Positions 1 through 6,078 of a stretch of DNA of 8,180 bases are shown here, in pieces (the first letter of the stretch is position 1; each line of letters starts with the position of its first letter). Under the pieces are notes generated by a model. That model saw only the letters and a list, made by a program, of their open reading frames with translations, was not told the DNA's origin and ran no database searches. The translations under genes and the position numbers were made by a program. The stretch is from Planctomycetota bacterium (GTDB taxonomy: Bacteria > Planctomycetota > Planctomycetia > Planctomycetales > Planctomycetaceae), in assembly GCA_013151585.1 (NCBI GenBank), contig JAADHY010000121.1, forward strand, positions 1 to 8,180, read 5' to 3'.

Positions 1-234
1 CAGTTCTCCTTCGGCCCAATCGGTGAAGCGATGGAAAAGGTACTCGCATACAATCAGCCCCAGGATCGCGTCTCCCAGGAACTCGAGCCGTTCGTTCGAT
101 TCCAGCCGCGACTTGGCGATCGACGCGTGAGTCAGACAGCGACGCAATAGTTCTCGATCGCGGAATCGATACCGCAGCGCAGCTTCGCACTCGCTCAGTT
201 CGTCTCGCTCATTTCCTGACGGACGTCTTTTCAT
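1..234 (-). CDS. rnc: Ribonuclease III, N-terminal part (cut by window edge)
   Basis: Ribonuclease III cleaves double-stranded RNA during rRNA processing and mRNA turnover in the cytoplasm. The reading frame is open from the ATG at 234-232 to the left edge, giving 78 residues. The family signature NERLEFLGDAIL lies at residues 47-58. By comparison with the E. coli enzyme, E48, E51 and D55 match the conserved acidic and catalytic positions E38, E41 and D45. Upstream of it, FRDRELLRRCLTHAS (residues 24-38) is the usual start of the RNase III domain. The rest of the catalytic domain and the double-stranded-RNA-binding domain lie outside the window. The start is supported by a GGAG about 10 bases upstream. 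The ATG overlaps the TGA of a short upstream open frame (231-416) as ATGA, which could be coupling or chance. Identification is firm; whether the missing part is intact cannot be seen. Confidence 0.95.
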   Translation of the reverse strand, partial: MKRRPSGNERDELSECEAALRYRFRDRELLRRCLTHASIAKSRLESNERLEFLGDAILGLIVCEYLFHRFTDWAEGEL

Positions 235-416
235 GGATAAGAGGCTCCGCTGCGAGTCGTGCCCTGGTTGAAACGGTAGCCAGACCGGCCCAACCGTTCG
301 ACAGGTTCCCCTGAGAACTTGCGCCGAAAGGGATGCCCCAGCCTCAATGCCAACCGACGAAGCTTTGCCGCGACCGGTCCTGCGCGGAGACGGGGGATTT
401 GGATTTCGGCGCCCAA
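231..416 (-). CDS. Doubtful small open frame overlapping the rnc start
   Basis: This 61-codon frame would begin at a TTG and end in a TGA that shares bases with the rnc start codon (ATGA, positions 231-234). It stays open upstream to about 482 without an ATG. The peptide is basic (many Arg) and matches no family I know. The 4-base overlap is the arrangement seen in translationally coupled genes, and G/C at third codon positions is about 64 percent by my count. However, the start codon is weak, the composition is typical of a chance frame, and no Shine-Dalgarno sequence was found. Most likely not a gene; recorded because of the overlap. Confidence 0.15.
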   Translation of the reverse strand: MGAEIQIPRLRAGPVAAKLRRLALRLGHPFRRKFSGEPVERLGRSGYRFNQGTTRSGASYP

Positions 417-769
417 CTCGCGAAGCGGATGCCGTTCACGCGGACACGTCCGCAGGAACGGCGACCGCTTCGGTCCGAATTCTCATCGAGGCTGGTGTCT
501 GTGGTCGGAGACACACATCACCATCAAAGGACCGATCGTCCCGATAAGACTATTCGGGCAATCGGACTGTGTCAACGGGCTCTGTGGCGGTGCCGATCCG
601 AAAGCCCGCCCTTGAGATCTCCGATCGGCGGCGGGCCGGAGAGCCACGCTCCGTCGTGGCCTTCGAGCTCTGTCGGGTTCGTGGAGCTTCGTCCGCCGTC
701 AATGGGCGCCCAAGGCGCGACCTCGACGGAACATGTGGCTCCGGTCCCCAAAGACTATCGCCGCCTTGA
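235..769. other. Gene-poor spacer between rnc and the lipoprotein metallopeptidase
   Basis: These 535 bases contain open frames on both strands, but none has a recognisable domain, a good ribosome binding site or a protein-like composition. The longest, a plus-strand frame at 333-833, runs antisense into the end of the metallopeptidase gene and is rich in Arg, Ser and Pro, as expected from chance frames in GC-rich DNA. The best minus-strand candidate is the short frame ending on the rnc start codon, listed separately. An imperfect stem-loop at 532-565 is also listed separately. Both flanking genes are on the minus strand, so this spacer should hold the end of the metallopeptidase transcript and the promoter of rnc. 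I could not identify a convincing promoter for rnc. Confidence 0.6.
532..565. other. Imperfect stem-loop in the rnc upstream spacer
   Basis: CCGAT (532-536) pairs with ATCGG (561-565), and CCCGA (540-544) pairs with TCGGG (554-558). The two 5-bp helices are separated by a small internal loop (CGT against CA) and capped by a 9-base loop. No T-run follows on either strand, so it is not a standard intrinsic terminator. It lies about 200 bases past the metallopeptidase stop on the minus strand and could be a structured 3' end, a processing site or chance. Confidence 0.3.
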
Positions 770-1651
770 CTACCTCTCACTGACCCGGATTACCGGCGAG
801 AGCGAAGCGACATACGCCACGAAGACCTCTTGAATGTCGCCACTGACGCCTCGCAGGCGCTGGCTGAGCGGTGTTGGGTTCGACTCTTGCCGCAAGTCGC
901 TCAGATAGCCCAGCAACTCGGGCGTCCATTCAGGTCGATGGAGCATGACATGTACCCAGGCCCACGCTTCTTCGTAATCGGAACGGGTCATGTCTTGGAC
1001 GAGCATCAGATGTTCCAGCCGTTCCAGATTGGGACGCCAGCCGTTGGTGATCGCTGCTTGCAAATTGCGTGCGTAATCGGCGTGAACGCCGTCGGGCGGA
1101 ATTCCGGACACCTCGAAGTACTCGGCCAGCCCTTCATCCAGCCACAGCGGGACGGCCACCAGCGACGCGTGGAGCAGTCCGTGGGTGAATTCGTGCCGTA
1201 AGTCTTCCTGGACCCGGTCCCCCCAAAACGTGTAGATCGAAAGCTCATCCGGAGTGCCGACAAAATAGGCACGTCGCGGCGGCAAATCGGGAAAGTTTGT
1301 GTCGAGGAACTTCCGGTACTGCCGCTCGTTGGCGAACAGATAGACCACCACTTCACGCGACTGAACCGGCAGGTTCAGCGTCGTGGCTATGCGCCGTCGC
1401 AGTTGCAGCAGGTCCTGAATAAGGGGGTGATTCTGGCCAAGACGGAAATCGCTCAGAACCAGTAGATTGTCGAGCCGAACGGAATGCCGAGCCGGAAGCG
1501 ACGCACTGGGCGTTCTTGTCGCCAGGCAACCGGAGAGGAACGCCATCATCAAGAGGGCTGCCAAGAACGGTCTCCAAGCCGCTCCAGGGCTGAGGCCGAC
1601 AGCGGGGGCTCCGCACCGGCAAGGCGTCCAAACGCGAGAAATCGAAGTCAT
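770..1651 (-). CDS. Lipoprotein with a gluzincin (HExxH) metallopeptidase-like domain
   Basis: This 293-residue protein is probably a secreted, lipid-anchored zinc peptidase of the broad peptidase-MA / DUF1570 type. The N-terminus has a hydrophobic stretch (about residues 27-41) ending in the lipobox LSGC, with Cys42 as the expected lipidation site; the 26-residue lead before it is unusually long for a lipoprotein signal. The zinc motif HEFTH is at residues 153-157 (H153 and H157 ligands, E154 catalytic). The downstream WLDEGLAEYFE at 170-180 is the usual partner block, so E173 is the likely third ligand. The C-terminal part (about 181-293) is helical-looking, as in family members. The ATG at 1651 lacks a clear Shine-Dalgarno; later Met codons (35, 36) fall inside the signal and are poor starts. 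It lies 133 bases downstream of a small membrane protein gene on the same strand and may share its transcript. The substrate is unknown. The zinc fold is well supported; activity is inferred. Confidence 0.85.
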   Translation of the reverse strand: MTSISRVWTPCRCGAPAVGLSPGAAWRPFLAALLMMAFLSGCLATRTPSASLPARHSVRLDNLLVLSDFRLGQNHPLIQDLLQLRRRIATTLNLPVQSREVVVYLFANERQYRKFLDTNFPDLPPRRAYFVGTPDELSIYTFWGDRVQEDLRHEFTHGLLHASLVAVPLWLDEGLAEYFEVSGIPPDGVHADYARNLQAAITNGWRPNLERLEHLMLVQDMTRSDYEEAWAWVHVMLHRPEWTPELLGYLSDLRQESNPTPLSQRLRGVSGDIQEVFVAYVASLSPVIRVSER

Positions 1652-1784
1652 CGGCGTTCGGGGATGCTCTCAAAGGGGGACAAACTCGTTGATCGGTCTC
1701 CGGACAGCCGCGCCGGGCGCGTGGCCGCAGCGTTTCGCTGTCGGCGGAAGCCCTTGGCAGAAAACAGGAGTATGCCGGCCGGTC

Positions 1785-2105
1785 TTACCGTTCTTGACCG
1801 TCCGGCGGCGACAGGACTTTGCCTTCCAGCGACCGCCAAAGGTCCTGAAACCATCCGTCGACCGGCCGCTTGATCAAATCCGGACGACCATACCGGGTCA
1901 ACGCTTCGGCCAGCTTGGGGTGTTTTTGCCATTCGGCGGCGTCCCAATTGCGGATATCCACGTAAGCGTCGGTCAGTTCGGCCTGCTGCTTGGGAACGAG
2001 CAAGAACTCTTTCTCGCCAGCGCGGACTAGGTAGTACCGGAACGCCATGAAAACCAAGGCGCCTCCCAAAAGCATTCCGAAAAGAAGGGCAAACAGCCGG
2101 CGCAT
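1785..2105 (-). CDS. Small single-pass membrane protein, function unknown
   Basis: The 106-residue product starts with two Arg residues and a hydrophobic segment at about residues 4-22 (LFALLFGMLLGGALVFMAF), which looks like an uncleaved membrane anchor with the N-terminus inside. The remaining 80 residues are soluble and mixed in charge, with recognisable stretches such as FLLVPKQQAELTDAYVDIR (34-52) and a Trp-rich part (W54, W59, W85, W90). The composition is protein-like and a single clean frame runs from the ATG at 2105 to TAA, so I take it as real. I assign no named family; my impression that similar short proteins occur in planctomycetes is from memory. A GGAG lies about 12 bases before the start. 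It precedes the lipoprotein metallopeptidase on the same strand by 133 bases, so a joint envelope role is possible but unproven. It is divergent from the oxidoreductase at 2588. Confidence 0.75.
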   Translation of the reverse strand: MRRLFALLFGMLLGGALVFMAFRYYLVRAGEKEFLLVPKQQAELTDAYVDIRNWDAAEWQKHPKLAEALTRYGRPDLIKRPVDGWFQDLWRSLEGKVLSPPDGQER

Positions 2106-2145
2106 GGCGGGATGATTCTCCGCGACGCGAGAGGTCGAAAGGGAA

Positions 2146-2370
2146 TCAGGCAGGAAACAGGAGTCCGGCCGCCTCGGCCCAGAGCGTCACCGTCCGCCGC
2201 AGCTCTGCCAACGGCGAGCGGTCGAGACGTGCGCCGGATCGGACCGCACACTCGAAAGTCAAAATGGGTTCCAAACAACGGACTGCCTCCGACCGCCGGA
2301 GGCCTCTCGGGGGCGAGCCGCCAGCCCGGACCGGGCGGCGAATGTTGACAAATTGTGCCGTTTGAGGCAA
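2146..2370 (-). CDS. Doubtful small open frame upstream of the membrane protein
   Basis: This 74-codon frame would start at a TTG and end 40 bases before the membrane protein gene on the same strand. Its last third (RLDRSPLAELRRTVTLW and following) has codons strongly biased to G or C at the third position and reads like real protein. The first half is Arg/Gly/Pro-rich and chance-like, and crosses the stem-loop at 2319-2340. There is no ATG and no recognised family. It may be a short unknown gene using an internal TTG, a decayed gene remnant, or chance. I lean to chance. Confidence 0.2.
   Translation of the reverse strand: MPQTAQFVNIRRPVRAGGSPPRGLRRSEAVRCLEPILTFECAVRSGARLDRSPLAELRRTVTLWAEAAGLLFPA
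2319..2340. other. GC-rich stem-loop in the divergent spacer
   Basis: CGCC (2319-2322) and GCCC (2324-2327) pair with GGGC (2333-2336) and GGCG (2337-2340). This gives 8 base pairs with one bulged A at 2323 and a 5-base loop (GGACC). No T-run follows on either strand, which argues against an intrinsic terminator. It could be an mRNA leader structure or chance in GC-rich DNA. Confidence 0.35.
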
Positions 2371-2573
2371 GACCGGTTGGCGACGCTGCGCTCCGCGAGG
2401 AACCGGGCGCGGCTTCGGCGCGCAGTGTCGACAAGAGACGGCCTAGCAGGTATCGTCGTCACGAAAACCCGTGGCGCGCGGTTGCAAGGCTTTCAAATCG
2501 ATCGGGCCAAAAGGCGCGGGGCGTTTTTGGGATGCGAATTTCCGGCGGGAGTGATTCGAGCACGTGTGAAAAG

Positions 2574-2579
2574 AAGGAG
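2574..2579 (+). promoter_or_regulatory. Shine-Dalgarno of the oxidoreductase
   Basis: AAGGAG stands 8 bases before the ATG at 2588 and decides that start. It places the Tat motif six residues into the protein, as expected for this export class. Confidence 0.8.
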
Positions 2580-2587
2580 AAAGAGGC

Positions 2588-3874
2588 ATGGCGGATCGGT
2601 TTTCTCGACGTGAGTTTCTTGGCGCGGCAGCGGGAGCGAGCCTGTACGTCTCCAGCGCGACGGCCAAGGACCGCTCGGTCGAGCCCACGATTGTGATCGG
2701 CGTGATGGGGCTCGGCCGCGGCCTGACCTTAGCGAGGAGTTTCGGACGACAGCCGGGAGTCGAAGTTCGTTACGTCTGCGACGCCGATCAGAATCGGGCG
2801 AGCAATGCGGCTTCGGTGGTCAGCAAAGTCGTAGCCGGGCAAAATCCGAAACCGATCCAGGATTTTCGGCGCATCCTGGATGATCCTGACGTTGACTTGC
2901 TTGTCTGTGCCGCTCCCGATCACTGGCACGGACCGGCAACCATCCTGGCGTGCGCAGCAGGCAAACACGTCTACGTCGAGAAGCCTTGCTGCCATAACGC
3001 TCGTGAGGGCGAGTTGATGATCCAAGCCGCTCGCAAGTACAAGCGGTGTGTCCAGATGGGAACGCAGCGACGCAGCAGTCCTGGCACAATGGAGGCGATG
3101 AAGCGGCTTCGGGAGGGGGTGATCGGGCGAGTCTACCTGGCCCGTTGTTGGTACCACAGTGCTCGAGGATCCATTGGCCAGGGCCAGCCCGCTCCGGTAC
3201 CGCCGCACCTGAACTATGACCTTTGGCAGGGACCGGCTCCTCGTGTTCCGTACTACGACAACCGAATCCACTACAACTGGCATTGGTTTTGGCATTGGGG
3301 CACCGGAGAATTGGGGAACAACGGCGTCCATTCAATCGATGTCTGCCGCTGGGGGCTCGGTGTGGACTATCCGACCCGCGTCACTTCCAGCGGGGGGCGC
3401 TACCGCTACGACGACGATCAGGAAACGCCCGACACGCACACGGTGGCTTTCGAGTTTCCGAATGAGTGTGCCATTACGTGGCAAGGCTTGAGCTGCAACC
3501 GGCATTCGGGCGGCGGCAAGTTCGTCATGTTTCACGGCGAAGACGGAGCCATGGAAGTGGACGGCGGCGGCACGTACCGAATCTATGACGCACGGGACAA
3601 GCTGGTCGAAGAGAAGAAGTCGCGCGATACGGGTGAGATCGCCCACATTCAGAACTTGCTGACCGCCATTCGCACCGGGCGACCGCAGGAACTGAACCAG
3701 GAAATTGAGGAAGGCCACAAGAGTACGCTGCTGTGTCACTTGGGCAACATTGCCCATCGGACCGGCCGGACACTCAACTGTAACCCGCGCACCGGGCGAA
3801 TCTTGCACGACGAGGAAGCTATGAGCAAATACTGGAGCCGTCAGTACGAGCCGGGCTGGGAACCTCGCGTCTAG
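2588..3874 (+). CDS. Tat-exported Gfo/Idh/MocA family oxidoreductase
   Basis: The 428-residue product belongs to the NAD(P)-dependent Gfo/Idh/MocA oxidoreductases, which act mostly on sugars and inositols. Residues 5-26 form a twin-arginine signal: SRREFL at 6-11, then a short hydrophobic stretch and a likely cleavage near ATA/KD (26). The Rossmann domain follows from about 34, with the glycine-rich turn GVMGLGRG (38-45), DADQNR (65-70) after the second strand, and APDHWH (109-114). The family catalytic EKP is at 131-133 (VEKPCCHN). The C-terminal domain carries the WHWFWHWGTGELGNNG block and GVHSIDVCRW (246-255), where H248 is the expected catalytic histidine. Length is normal for secreted planctomycete members. 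The start is set by AAGGAG 8 bases upstream. It stands alone on its strand, divergent from the membrane protein and convergent to the SRAP gene. Family assignment is firm; substrate is unknown. Confidence 0.93.
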   Translation: MADRFSRREFLGAAAGASLYVSSATAKDRSVEPTIVIGVMGLGRGLTLARSFGRQPGVEVRYVCDADQNRASNAASVVSKVVAGQNPKPIQDFRRILDDPDVDLLVCAAPDHWHGPATILACAAGKHVYVEKPCCHNAREGELMIQAARKYKRCVQMGTQRRSSPGTMEAMKRLREGVIGRVYLARCWYHSARGSIGQGQPAPVPPHLNYDLWQGPAPRVPYYDNRIHYNWHWFWHWGTGELGNNGVHSIDVCRWGLGVDYPTRVTSSGGRYRYDDDQETPDTHTVAFEFPNECAITWQGLSCNRHSGGGKFVMFHGEDGAMEVDGGGTYRIYDARDKLVEEKKSRDTGEIAHIQNLLTAIRTGRPQELNQEIEEGHKSTLLCHLGNIAHRTGRTLNCNPRTGRILHDEEAMSKYWSRQYEPGWEPRV

Positions 3875-4040
3875 AATGCCGTGCGGCCTGCATCCCTGAA
3901 CGTTGACGCGCAATGGGAGGCACACCCCTGAATGGAGTGAGGGAATCGGCACATCGGCTCAGGCGGGTGTTTCCCCCTCGCGGAACGATTGCATCGGCGC
4001 GTTTCGAGATACTCTCTCTTTGCGGCGGGCTGACCGTTAA

Positions 4041-4054
4041 GGACGCTGGCGTCC
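4041..4054. repeat. Perfect short inverted repeat between convergent genes
   Basis: GGACG (4041-4045) and CGTCC (4050-4054) form a 5-bp stem with a CTGG loop; the 14 bases read GGACGCTGGCGTCC. It lies in the 243-base spacer between the oxidoreductase (plus) and the SRAP gene (minus). Read on the minus strand it is followed by TTAACGG, so it could help end the cutA-thioesterase-SRAP transcript, though the T-run is too short for a classical terminator. The adjacent GCAAGCGCGAGCGCC is also repeat-like. It may belong to a dispersed intergenic repeat, which a single window cannot show. Confidence 0.4.
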
Positions 4055-4117
4055 GGCAAGCGCGAGCGCCCAAGCAATCGCCTGTCTCGACGGAGCCACG
4101 AAGAAGCCGTCTCTGCG

Positions 4118-4849
4118 TCAGCCGAAATCGAATGTTTTTTCGGGACCAGTTGTCGAAATCGGCTGAACGCACCGTTCGCCTTCGTTCCGCGGATTGTTGA
4201 CGAACTTGGAAACCGCATGCGCCATCAATTCTTCAGACGGATATGGCCTGAGCAGCGCCTGGAGTGATGGGAGGTCGTCGTTGTCGGGATCGAGCCACAT
4301 GTCGTAAGTGTCCGGAATCAAGATGGCGGGCATGCGATTGTGGATCGGCGCCAGCAGCTTGTTCGGCTCCGTCGTGATGATCGTACAAGACTCGAGCGGG
4401 TTTCGGTGGTCGACGGGAGTGTCGTCTCTGCCAGCCGGTCCGCCCGTCCAACGCTCCCACAGCCCGGCGAAGGCGAAAGGGCGCTCGTCCTTCCGCTGGA
4501 CGAACATCGGTTGTTTGTCTTTGCCGTTTCGTTTTTTCCATTCGTAGAAGCCGTCGGCTAAGACCAGGCAGCGCCGATGACGAAAGGCGTTGCGGAAAGC
4601 GGGCCGAGCAGTGAGCGTTTCCGCCCGTGCGTTAATCATCCGGGCGCCCACCGATGGGTCCTCTGCCCAGGACGGAATTAGTCCCCAATGGAAGAGGACG
4701 GGCTCTCGGCCAGCCGCCGAATGCCGAATGCCCAGTACCGGCTGCGTTGGAGCAATGTTGTACCGAGGCGTCCAGTCCGGTTCACGCACCAGTTGAAAGA
4801 ACCGGACCAGTTCGGACGGCGTCGTTCGTAGCGTAAAACGTCCACACAT
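4118..4849 (-). CDS. SRAP-domain protein (YedK/HMCES type), abasic-site DNA crosslinker
   Basis: SRAP proteins shield abasic sites in single-stranded DNA at forks by forming a thiazolidine crosslink between the DNA and their N-terminal cysteine. The 243-residue product begins MCGRFTL, so removal of Met exposes Cys2. Other active-site residues are present: N73 in MINARAET (71-78), E103 in DGFYEW (99-104) and H170 in APIHNRMP (167-174). YNIAPTQ (30-36) and WGLIPSW (55-61) are also family blocks. The frame is open 57 bases further upstream to 4906, but Cys must be residue 2, so the ATG at 4849-4847 is the start. An AAGGA lies about 10 bases before it. The gene starts 25 bases after the thioesterase stop and is probably the last gene of that operon. 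I see no LexA-type box next to it. Family and start are firm; the older label 'SOS response-associated peptidase' refers to the same family. Confidence 0.95.
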   Translation of the reverse strand: MCGRFTLRTTPSELVRFFQLVREPDWTPRYNIAPTQPVLGIRHSAAGREPVLFHWGLIPSWAEDPSVGARMINARAETLTARPAFRNAFRHRRCLVLADGFYEWKKRNGKDKQPMFVQRKDERPFAFAGLWERWTGGPAGRDDTPVDHRNPLESCTIITTEPNKLLAPIHNRMPAILIPDTYDMWLDPDNDDLPSLQALLRPYPSEELMAHAVSKFVNNPRNEGERCVQPISTTGPEKTFDFG

Positions 4850-4874
4850 GGGCGTTGTCGTCCTTGGAGCGCGT

Positions 4875-5384
4875 TCAAGGGAGGCCCTCCGTGAACTCGT
4901 CGTCACGCGGCTCTTGGTCCTCGGACACCACGTCGAACGAGCCGGACAGTTCCGGCGGAATCCGGCGAGGCATGCGGGTTTTCAGACCGATGTAAGCCCA
5001 ATCGGTCTGGGCGACCGCCAAGACGGTCCGGTCCGCCGGCCGAAGGATGCGGTACTTGCGCAACGAGGTAATCTTTTTGAAATTGGCCACCCAAGTTTGA
5101 ACGACGACTTGTTCTTCGAAAAACGCTGGCCGCAAATACTCGATCCAGTGACTTCGAGCGACCCAGCCGGCTCCGGTCTCCCGATACCGTTCGGGTGGCC
5201 ATCCCTGGACCGTCGAATGAGCAACGGCCGCATCTTGCATCCATTTCAAATAGGCCAGATTATTGACATGGCCTTGCTCGTCGATTTCGGCTTCACTCAC
5301 CGTGTGCGGATACAGGAAGATGGCAGGCATCGGCTCCTCTTTCAGGCTTTTCCGATAGGCGGCGTCCGGCCGATCGTCGGTCAC
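4875..5384 (-). CDS. Hotdog-fold acyl-CoA thioesterase (4HBT/YbgC type)
   Basis: This 169-residue protein is a predicted cytoplasmic thioesterase that hydrolyses acyl-CoA or a related thioester. The signature is IDEQGHVNNLAYLKWM at 34-49, with D35 the expected catalytic acid, followed by the GHVNN turn and the central helix. VARSHWIEYLRPAF (75-88) and the strand VVVQTWVANFKKITSLRKY follow in the normal hotdog order. Length fits a single-domain member. The start is ambiguous. GTG at 5384-5382 overlaps the cutA TGA by 4 bases (GTGA), typical of coupled genes. The ATG at 5330-5328 has GAGGAG just upstream and starts MPAIFLYPHTV, closer to where homologues usually begin; it would give 151 residues. 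I keep the GTG for the overlap but consider the ATG about equally likely. It sits between cutA and the SRAP gene in one apparent operon. The true substrate cannot be told. Confidence 0.9.
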   Translation of the reverse strand: MTDDRPDAAYRKSLKEEPMPAIFLYPHTVSEAEIDEQGHVNNLAYLKWMQDAAVAHSTVQGWPPERYRETGAGWVARSHWIEYLRPAFFEEQVVVQTWVANFKKITSLRKYRILRPADRTVLAVAQTDWAYIGLKTRMPRRIPPELSGSFDVVSEDQEPRDDEFTEGLP

Positions 5385-5695
5385 CGCGTCTCACGCACGA
5401 TCCAATCCAAGTAGGCGTCGCTGCCGGCGTCAATGGACCAGCTCACCACGCAGGGGCATTCGTAGCTGTGCAACTCTTTCACCCGTCGAGCGACGGCTCC
5501 CACGAGCGATTCCTTCGTTTTGGCGATGAGAACCAGCTCCCGGTCCTCCTGAACTGCGTCCTCCCACCAATACACCGAGGTTACTCCGGCCAAGACGTTC
5601 ACGCACGCGACCAATCGTTCTTCGACCAGTGTTCGGCCGATCCGCAGAGCTTCTTCCCGATCGCGCGCGGTCATGTAGACAACAGCCGTGTCCAT
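5381..5695 (-). CDS. cutA: CutA1 divalent-cation tolerance protein
   Basis: CutA1 proteins are small, very stable trimers linked to divalent-metal (copper) tolerance; their biochemical role is unsettled. The 104-residue product has the usual length. Family blocks are LVACVNVL at 28-35, VYWWED at 41-46 with E50 and E53 following, LVLIAKT (54-60), and LHSYECPCVV (75-84), the counterpart of the common LHPYEVP stretch. It ends YLDWI (95-99), also typical. The start is well supported: AAAGGAG stands 6 bases before the ATG at 5695. Its TGA overlaps the GTG of the thioesterase frame. It is the first gene of the probable cutA-thioesterase-SRAP operon, and a candidate promoter lies about 55 bases upstream. 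No metal-sensor gene is nearby. Identification is firm. Confidence 0.96.
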   Translation of the reverse strand: MDTAVVYMTARDREEALRIGRTLVEERLVACVNVLAGVTSVYWWEDAVQEDRELVLIAKTKESLVGAVARRVKELHSYECPCVVSWSIDAGSDAYLDWIVRETR

Positions 5696-5720
5696 TGGTC
5701 GCTCCTTTCGGCCCTAACCA

Positions 5721-6053
5721 GTGCGTCCTTCTTCCGTCGCCCTCCGACTCGCTACGAATTGTCCCCTTTTCCCATTCGGTTGCAAGCCCGCTGAGAGTCA
5801 CATCGTTCGGGTCGGCTTGTTCTGGCCGGATGCCGCTCGCTCCGACGTTGAAGGAGCCGACTCCGCTGGTCCAGTCGTTCCGGCACAGCCACCATCCGCA
5901 GCCAAGAGCAAAGCCAAGTTGCCGGCCCGCGGTCCATTTCGCGTTTGTGCGTCCGCCGTCGCACGCCAGGGCGTTCGCTTCCGAAGGTCGCTGGAGGAAG
6001 CTCGCGTCGCAACGGCCGAAGAGATTCGGTGGCTGATTCCGGAACGCGCTTGA
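5721..6053 (+). CDS. Doubtful open frame in the cutA/peptidase spacer
   Basis: A 110-codon frame starts at GTG 5721 and ends TGA at 6053. About 61 percent of third positions are G or C by my count, and the last 40 residues (ending EEARVATAEEIRWLIPERA) look protein-like. The middle is an Ala/Pro/Ser/Lys stretch like a linker. No family is recognised, there is no clear ribosome binding site, and the frame would contain the candidate cutA promoter. It may be an unknown gene or a decayed remnant, but chance is more likely. Confidence 0.2.
   Translation: MRPSSVALRLATNCPLFPFGCKPAESHIVRVGLFWPDAARSDVEGADSAGPVVPAQPPSAAKSKAKLPARGPFRVCASAVARQGVRFRRSLEEARVATAEEIRWLIPERA
5758..5785 (-). promoter_or_regulatory. 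Candidate sigma-70 promoter of the cutA operon
   Basis: On the minus strand TTGCAA (5785-5780) and GACAAT (5763-5758) are 16 bases apart, each matching 4 of 6 consensus bases. Transcription would start near 5751, leaving a leader of about 55 bases before cutA with its AAAGGAG site. The position is sensible, but hexamers of this quality also occur by chance, and planctomycete promoter rules are poorly known. Confidence 0.35.
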
Positions 6054-6078
6054 CATCCCGGGAAGCCCCGCTGAGAAT
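6050..6078 (+). promoter_or_regulatory. Candidate sigma-70 promoter of the M20 peptidase
   Basis: TTGACA (6050-6055, full match) and GAGAAT (6073-6078, 4 of 6) are 17 bases apart, the ideal spacing. Transcription would begin near 6085, giving a leader of about 110 bases before the ATG at 6197. Sequence-only evidence; moderate support. Confidence 0.4.

Larger units (their letters stand above)
2106..2587. other. Divergent intergenic region between membrane protein and oxidoreductase
   Basis: About 480 bases separate two divergently read genes, so promoters for both should lie here. I see no recognisable protein. The region holds a GC-rich stem-loop (2319-2340) directly followed by a TTGACA at 2345-2350, but no good -10 hexamer stands 16-18 bases beyond it. 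A doubtful minus-strand frame at 2146-2370 is listed separately. The right end has a strong Shine-Dalgarno (AAGGAG at 2574-2579, 8 bases before the ATG at 2588). Confidence 0.6.

Noticed and set aside
586..610. GGCGG/CCGCC inverted arms as a terminator
   Set aside because: The loop is 15 bases and no T-run follows on either strand.
333..833. 166-codon plus-strand open frame in the left spacer
   Set aside because: No domain, chance-like Arg/Ser/Pro composition, and it runs antisense into the metallopeptidase end.
2345..2373. TTGACA as a promoter for the oxidoreductase
   Set aside because: The hexamer 17 bases on (CAAGAC) matches only 2 of 6 consensus positions and the leader would exceed 200 bases.
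4850..4906. 19-residue N-terminal extension of the SRAP protein
   Set aside because: The catalytic cysteine must be residue 2, which only the ATG at 4849 allows.
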